DNA of 64,000 nucleotides, from contig VZSF01001070.1 in assembly GCA_013398295.1 (NCBI GenBank), positions 248,028 through 312,027 of the forward strand, written 5' to 3'. Source of the DNA: Chionis minor (Eukaryota > Chordata > Aves > Charadriiformes > Chionididae). The notes below the pieces were generated by a model. It was not told the DNA's origin. It searched no databases and worked only from the letters and a program-made list of their open reading frames with translations. A program made the translations under genes and the position numbers. Below, piece after piece: positions 54,561 through 64,000 of the stretch; position 1 is the first letter of the stretch, and each line of letters begins with the position of its first letter.

Positions 54561-57197
54561 TTCCCAAGAAAGTCACTGAAACTCACACAACCACTAAAGC
54601 GTGGCTCCATATTTCACAGGATGCCGCTGCAGCCACCAGCGTGGTGGGAATATGGAGATAACTCCATGAGGTGGTCAGGAGGAGGCCATCTTCACTGATT
54701 TCTCTGACTTGACACTACCCTGCAGAAATGTGACTTGCTGAAACCCCAGTTTCCCCCAGGGAAAGGCTTTGTGAACTCTCCAGACTCCACGGCACTGTCT
54801 CCAGCCCCATGGTCACTCATAAATGGTTGTGCAGTGGGCCAGTAGGCCCAGAGGAACTACTAGCCCCAGCTTGGTGCATCTGAGTAAAAGAATAACAGTT
54901 TATTTTTAGGCTGAGCACCCACGGGATGAAAGCCATTGATCTGAGCTCATAATTACATCGTTATCTGTGCCCTACAAGATAAAGAGATTTCTAGCTGCAG
55001 GCTTTTTGAAAAGCTGGGCTTGAAAGTGGATAGAAGAAGGATTTACTTAGTTGAGCTTCTCTATTTTTTAAGTGAAATGTTAAATAGTAAAAGTTTGCTT
55101 TTATTTATTTTCTTTTTGTCCCCAGAAGATGGAAAGCCGTGGAAGGTTTCTCTCCTACTCAGTGCAGCAGGAGAGCCTCAGAGCCCTCCTGACACCTCGG
55201 GATCATGCAGGACATGTTATGAGAGTTCCATAACATGTTCTTTTTTTTGAATTACACCCCAAGGAGAGAGGCTAGATGAGGGCACTATTGGATGCTGGTA
55301 TGGGTTGGGTCATTGGGTGCTGCCATGACATTCTGGAGGAACGTGCATCTGGGAGGGGACCCATTCAGCTGTACATAGTATTTTGCATCTCCTGCTCCAG
55401 GAGAGGAGGAAGAGGCCAACACTGCAACATCTTCAGCCCAGTGCTCATTCAGCAGGAGAGGTCCAGTCCTGTAGCTTTTCCTTTCGGACTGTACTGGCCA
55501 CTCTCCAAGACCAGCAAGGGACCTGCTTCCATGTCAACTGCTTAGCGTGCCTGCTGTCACCCGTGTTTTACAGCCCTCTCAATGAAGAGCAAATCTGTAT
55601 TGATTTCAGAACAACTAGAGCTGTAAATTACTGGTCATGACTGGCTTGGCCAGTACAGAGATGAGAATCTATTGATTGCACCGAAGGTCTAAATCTAATT
55701 AGCACGCAAGGAAACTGGTTGGAAGAGCAGACCGATTCAGATGTTCTGAGATGTAATTAAAACTGTAAAGCTACCTACAAAAGCAGAACATGCAAATAAT
55801 GGTCCTGATCAAGCGCAATTTGCAATCCAAGGGCTTCCTTTTCAGAGAGGCTGAGAAGAAAATGGGAGCAGAAATATCAATCAGGGGGAACAAAGGACCC
55901 TCTCTTATCCCCATGGGCTCGCTCAAAATGCCTCTTTCTCTCTTTTGAAGCACTTTCCATTCAGGACTTCACAACTGACCACAGCTGGTGCTGCCTCACC
56001 CGCAATTAATCAAGGCGGCATCTTAATTGCAGGGGATAAGGGAGATGCTCGCACTGGTGCTTAGCCGGAGCTGGGTGGCCTCTCCGCTGGGACCTCTTGG
56101 CTGGGACCTCTCTGCTGGCCACTCGCTGCACCAACACCAGGCAACAGCAGCAGCAGCAGTGAGGAAAAATCGATGGGAAGCTCTCATGTCGAAAAACACT
56201 AATAAAAGGAAGTTAAAGTTCAATTTTAAGGCTGCTCGACATCTCTGGGAACTATTTTTTCAGAGGACAAAGCCTCAACTATTTCCTGCCACTAAAGGTT
56301 TGGAAGAGAACAAGCTTTAGCAGCAGAAAAAGGGGAATGCAATTGTCCCTGCTGTTATCAGTGCCACTGGTAATTTGCATGGTGGTCTGTCTGCTCGTTC
56401 TTCCACCCACCCCACTTAAAATACCACCACTGGCAGTCACCGGGAGTGAGCGCACATATTGCTTCACCCTTTCTGGAAAAAGACCGATTTTCTCTGTTCA
56501 AGTCTCTTAGCATCCAGCATGACGTAACCAAAGAGCCTCATGCTCATTGTCCTCACCAGCCATCCCCTCTCCTTGTCCTCTGAAGACTTGCCAACGCATC
56601 TTGCAGCTCACCAGGAGCTAGTGTTTTTTCCCCCTTTTCCTTGGAGTTTGCCCCCGAAGAGGAGATCACCTCACATGGTTCAGTCATTGCTGCGTATGTT
56701 TAACCGTTCTTTTCCTGCCACTATGCATGAGAATGAGGTCTTCTCCTGACCAGTGGGAGAGCTCAAGGTCTTCATTAAGAGCAGCAACATTAAGAGTTGC
56801 TATATACAGGTAGCAACATACAACAATTTTAAATATCTCAGTGATTTTCAATAGCAGTCATTGCTGATGTGCAAAGTGGTATCCAACTTGCCATTTTGAC
56901 CTTTTTGCTCCAAGATGAGTCCAGCTGACCACCGGTGGTCAGGTCTCTCCTGGGCAATTATTTCCAAGCTAACTGCAATGTACCTTGGTGGTGTCTCATC
57001 AGCGTAGACACCTCAGGGAGCTTTAAGTACCCACAGACCTCTCTTGAAGAACCACCACTGGCCTGGCCTCAGCAAAACCATGGGTTAAACCTGCGGTGTG
57101 TGGGAGCAGCCATTGGCTTGGGGCAGTTCCACCACCTCCCCAAGGCCATTATCCACCAAGGGTCAGCAACAGCTTGCACAGAGACCGCATTTGGGGG

Positions 57198-57304
57198 CCA
57201 CCACCAAAATGGGTGCTGCTGAAGGGGCGGGGGGATCCCACCACCGAGATGGGTGATACTGAGGGAGTCCCACCACCAGGATGGAGGGTGCCGAAGGGAC
57301 ACAC
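57198..57304. repeat. Three-copy degenerate tandem repeat
   Basis: Units beginning CCACCACC at 57198, 57238 and 57270 each continue with (A/G)-rich 'xxATGG', then 'GGTG' and 'GA(A/G)GG'. Unit lengths are 40, 32 and about 35 bases. Confidence 0.75.
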
Positions 57305-58250
57305 CAGCCCTGGTCTCGAGCATCCTTTCGGCACCTCCTGCCCGTCCTTCCCGTGTCGTACCTGGAGCATCAGTGACATCTGCTGCTGTCTTTGAGCATC
57401 GGCGCCGGACCCGCCACCCAGCCGCCTTCCATGGCTCCGCTCTGTCCCCACGGGGCCCCTCCGGGAACACGGGGGGTGCGGGTGTCCCCGGAGAGGCGAT
57501 GCCACCGCCCGTGTCCCCCTGCCCGAGGCTGGGGCACAGCCCTTGTGGAACCATCATCCGGCGCAGGGGCTCTCACCATCCCGACATGCCCTTCCCTGAG
57601 GTCCAGCACCTGATGATCTGCTGGAAATCTAGCCTAAAAATGACAAATTAACAAAGAAAAAGGAGAAAAATTTTACTCAGGTGGTGCAGTGGCTGGAGGG
57701 GGTGTTGTCCTGCAGTGGTACAGCAGGAGCTGCAGCTACATGGGGAAGCTGGGAAGAAGGGCTGGGGCAGGAAGAAGGGCAGGAAGAGGTTCATTTCTCA
57801 CGGGGTGGGTTTGCTTTGGGAGGGGACACGCACACAGGTGCCAGAGCAGAGCAGCAATCACCGCCATGTGTGCCATAGCCTTCCCCAGCACTGCGCATCC
57901 GACACTTTTACACCTGGGAGCTCATGGATGTCTTGGCTACGTACAAAGGATCGATGCCCATGGTGCACCCAGGATTTTAACCCAGGCTGTTCCCCAAAAC
58001 TCATGGCATCCTCCTTACCCACCAGAGTGCAGGAGAGCCAAGCTGAGCAGGGCTGGGCCCTCCCCCCAGAGAGAACCATCCCAAACTCCTCCTCAGCTTC
58101 TTGAATCCAACATAACCTTCCAGCGCTCCCAAGCCCACCACAAATTCCCACAACCAGGGCAACCACCCAGCCCTCCCAGCCCATGCTGGGGTTCACATTC
58201 CCACAAGGAATTAAAGAAGCCAAAAAACCCCTTTTTTTTTTTTTTTTTAT

Positions 58251-61231
58251 CTTTTCCAATAGTCTCACTTTATTAGATACCACATCAAGAGAGGATGTTG
58301 TGCTGCATGCAGCGGAAGACTGGAGTATTTCTAGTTCCTGTGTAATATTTTCTTTTTCTCTTAATAGTTGTAAACTGATATTTTGCTGTAAAATCACTGC
58401 ATGCAAGTTTGAATGCAAACAGCAGTAGAAGAGGCTTTTTTTGTTTTTTTCCTCACCATTCCCAATCCATATGTGCATGCTTTATTTACAACGAAAAGAA
58501 GTCATTCAGGGCAGAAGTTACCATCAGAAGAACTGATAAGAAGGTGGCAAACAGAGATGAGGACGGTGGTTTGCACAATACCCAGAGGGGGACCGGCGAG
58601 TTGCACTTTATTTTTATGGGTGCAAAGAGATGATTTGAGGATCACTTGTCCGAAGGGAAAGCAGACTGAGTAGAGAATGTCAATACAGGACATGGGTAAA
58701 GGCAACCTTAATTTAGTTGTTCTGCACACGCAAAGGAGGGTGGGCTGCTGCAGGTCGGAAATAAACTGAAGTATTGCTCAGGTTTTTTGATTGTTTTGGG
58801 TTTGGTTTTGTTTTTGTTTTTTTTAAAGGTGATTTCATCCCCAGCCCCACATTTCCCCAGCATAACTTGGAAGTGCACTGTGCCCAGCTGCTGCTGAGAG
58901 GTGTAGGGAAGGGCTGCGCAAAGGTTTTAGGCAGGTCCATCACTCTGGAAGGGATGACAGCAGCATCCTACAGCTGAACCATCTCTGCCCAGAGGGACGA
59001 GTGCCCTGGTACAGCTACATGAGGCAGCACTGGACAGAGAGGGAAATGATCCAAAAGATCAGTCTAGGTCCTCTACAGAGCCCACGCCGAAGACAGCATA
59101 GCTCAGGGGCTCTGGGCTGTTCCACTTACTGGTGCAGAGTCAAGAACTGCGTGAAACGGAGGGGAAAGCCCTTTTTGGCATGTCCTCTCCCATTACACTC
59201 TTCCACAAGCAGCTGCCATCTCGATGGCCATGCCACAGGAGGGAATCTGGGGTGAGGGAAGAGCTGCCCCAGCTCCAGATGAAGGGAGCAGAAGATGCAC
59301 ATGCTGGTTTAGGTTTGCTTTCCCCACCTGTGGTCCAAGGGTGTCTCCTCCTGGAGAGCTGGCTGTGACAAGCTGGCAGCGGCCAGCCAAGGCTCAGGGA
59401 GGGAAAGCAGACCTTTGGGGGAGTGCAAGCTCCGAGCTGGGGAAGGGCTGCTCAGCCCACGGAGAGGTTTAGCATCCCACAGCGATGTCAGCATCACTCA
59501 GCACACAGCCCCCACCGGCCGCAGAAATCCCAGCCCTGCAGAGGTACTCGGTGCAAGTCAGCGCTCGGAGCAAATTCTGCTGGGGGAAGGGTGGAGGGGG
59601 AAAAAATTAATTAAAATAGCATCAAGAATAGGAAAATAACTCATCCAATTCCAAAGAAACAGCTCTACAGTACAGCTGAATTGAGAACACGCCACAGGAC
59701 AGCACGCCAGCAGACTACAGCAGCGGTTGCAAGGGACATGGGACGACAGCGTGAACCGAGGGGGCTGGGGTTGATGTTTCATACAACATGCGCAGTGACC
59801 GATGGTATATTCCAGCAGTGCTTATTGTGCTGCTGCTATCAACATTGCGATGCTTGAGGTTGTCCAGAGACAGCGAACGGTACCAGACCCCATCAGCATC
59901 AGTCCGAGAGCGTCTTGACTCTCCTGCTGTTGAGAACAAACCAAACACCTCCAGACGATCGTTAAAGCAGAGGTTGAAGATAATGGTCCTTGTGCAGATT
60001 TGCAAATAAAGAAAAAAAAAAAGGCAAAAAAACCCAAAACAAACCACAAACAGAAACACACAAACCAAAACCCAGCCCCAAAGTTTGGAAGACCTCTAAC
60101 TGTTCCAGCTAATTTTAGTATTTGTGGTATTTTAAAGCAATAATCCTTGCACACATCAGCTAGTTGGTGGGAAGTATCTTCTCCCTCAGCTTCCCTCCTG
60201 CATGTGGTATGGCAAAGGGTCAGCGATGGCAAGGACAGCCTGAGGAGGGCCCAGGGACTGCCCTGGGGGTTCGGCTAGTCACTACCATGCAGCTGGGGCG
60301 TTGAAGGGGAGGTGGGCACAAGCTGGAAACACGGGTGGGCTTGTACAGCAATGAAGCGTTTGAGTTCCTGGGGTGGAAGGAACCACATGTGGCAGCTGGA
60401 AGCGAATGCGAACCAACCCAAATCTCTGTTTCCCTGCGAGCAGGGAGCGGCTCCCTATTTCTCGTGATTATTACTGTATTATCGGTGGATCTTCTTAACA
60501 AAGGATGTACCACGATATTGCTCAAGTGTACCAAATCAGAACAAAAGCTCAAGCGGGACTCGCAGGATTACATCAGTGACACAGGCTTTACCCTAATCAC
60601 AACAACACAGATAACCAGGCTACGGGTACGACCCACGCCAAAGCCAAACAGCTTTTTCATTATTGCAACTGAGGTATTGAGATCACACAAGCAGAACAGG
60701 CCGATGCTCCGACACCAGCACTCAATCCCCTCATCCATGCCAGACGAGAGCACGGCCGGGCCGATGGCCACACATCCCACTGGGAGATAAAGGATCCACA
60801 AGCCGGTGGTTATGGGACGAGCCACGCGAGCGGAGGCTGGAGGAGCACGGAGCATCACACACACACAACAGGAAGGCTATCACGGCGTGCGTGAGACTAG
60901 TGAGAAAAGAGGAACAGTCAGAGGGTAACTATTGCTTGACAAAATTACACACCAGGATAATTAAATGACCCCCCCCCCTCCCCCTGAAAAAAACCAAAAC
61001 AACAAACAAAAACCAAAACCAAAGTTAAGTGAATACAAAAGATCAGGGTTAGTTTTCGGGCGGAGGTCAGGACAGGGTACAGAGGGTGCTTGGAGGAGGC
61101 AGAAGAGTGTTGCTGCCCTGGGACCAGAGGCGTGTAGCAAGGCATGACTGCGCTGGAAGACAGACATCAGAGATCTACAGGGGCTTGGCAGAGGACAGGC
61201 CATTCGGGGAGGGTTTGGGCAGCAGCTTTCT
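58251..61231 (-). other. RPH3A: RPH3A 3' UTR (inferred)
   Basis: Sequence following the RPH3A stop codon on the minus strand, with no intervening recognisable gene. Candidate minus-strand AATAAA signals occur at about 58605, 58478 and 58269-58274. The last is followed after about 20 bases by an A-rich tract. The block is AU-rich over much of its length with A/C-rich simple sequence near 60.0 and 61.0 kb, as is common in 3' UTRs. The true end could lie at any of these signals or earlier. Confidence 0.4.
58269..58274 (-). terminator. RPH3A: Candidate distal RPH3A poly(A) signal
   Basis: AATAAA on the minus strand. About 20 bases downstream there is an uninterrupted genomic A run of some 18 bases (plus-strand T run at about 58230-58248). 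The A run means cDNA evidence here could come from internal priming, so the site is uncertain. Confidence 0.35.

Positions 61232-64000
<2,769 letters not shown>

Larger units (their letters stand above)
36001..58250. other. Gene-free intergenic stretch between RPH3A and WSCD2
   Basis: No exon of a known protein was recognised over about 22 kb. The content is GC-rich unique DNA with simple repeats (about 41.78-41.91, 42.95-42.99, 43.86-44.09, 47.87-47.97 and 57.20-57.30 kb) and AT-rich islands (about 44.29-45.11, 50.44-50.56 and 54.11-54.56 kb). T-rich tracts occur at about 52.75 and 52.87 kb. The numerous open frames overlap on both strands and lack family resemblance. Confidence 0.55.

Noticed and set aside
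59715..60068. 117-codon minus-strand frame with a hydrophobic start
   Set aside because: The hydrophobic part is a translated A/C-rich simple sequence (T/G-rich on the minus strand) within the inferred RPH3A 3' UTR, with no supporting motif.

Overview
The window is a piece of a bird genome, most likely a GC-rich microchromosome. Three things point that way: a chicken-repeat-1 (CR1) LINE fragment with the typical CR1 3' tail, short introns, and otherwise very sparse interspersed repeats. No bacterial or viral gene, CRISPR array or RNA gene was recognised. Two vertebrate genes are present, both on the minus strand.

WSCD2 (positions about 7505-24978) is complete at the coding level. Eight coding exons with canonical GT/AG borders and matching phases join into a 563-residue open frame: a type II membrane anchor, two WSC domains and a C-terminal sulfotransferase-like domain. 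A plausible poly(A) signal lies about 1.3 kb past the stop. The non-coding 5' end is not resolved. A CpG-rich block at about 34.7-36 kb, interrupted by a 653-base assembly gap, is one candidate promoter; the moderately CpG-rich flank of the start exon is another.

RPH3A (rabphilin-3A; 61232-62460 coding, continuing beyond position 64000) is represented by its last three coding exons, which encode most of the second C2 domain. A 3' UTR of roughly 3 kb probably follows, down to about 58.25 kb. RPH3A is transcribed toward the 5' end of WSCD2.

Region by region: 1-7.5 kb is intergenic DNA downstream of WSCD2; 7.5-25 kb is WSCD2; 25-58 kb has no recognisable coding gene but alternates GC-rich unique DNA with AT-rich, TAAT-rich islands that look like conserved non-coding or enhancer DNA, plus several tandem repeats; 58-64 kb is the RPH3A 3' end. 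WSCD2 modifies glycans in the secretory pathway and RPH3A acts in regulated exocytosis. Nothing in the sequence shows that they act together; what they share is location and strand.

I did not find a previously undescribed system. The most useful leads are the hidden WSCD2 promoter, the AT-rich putative regulatory islands, the WSCD2-RPH3A adjacency, and a coiled-coil-like reading frame ending in a poly(A) tract at 58.25 kb.
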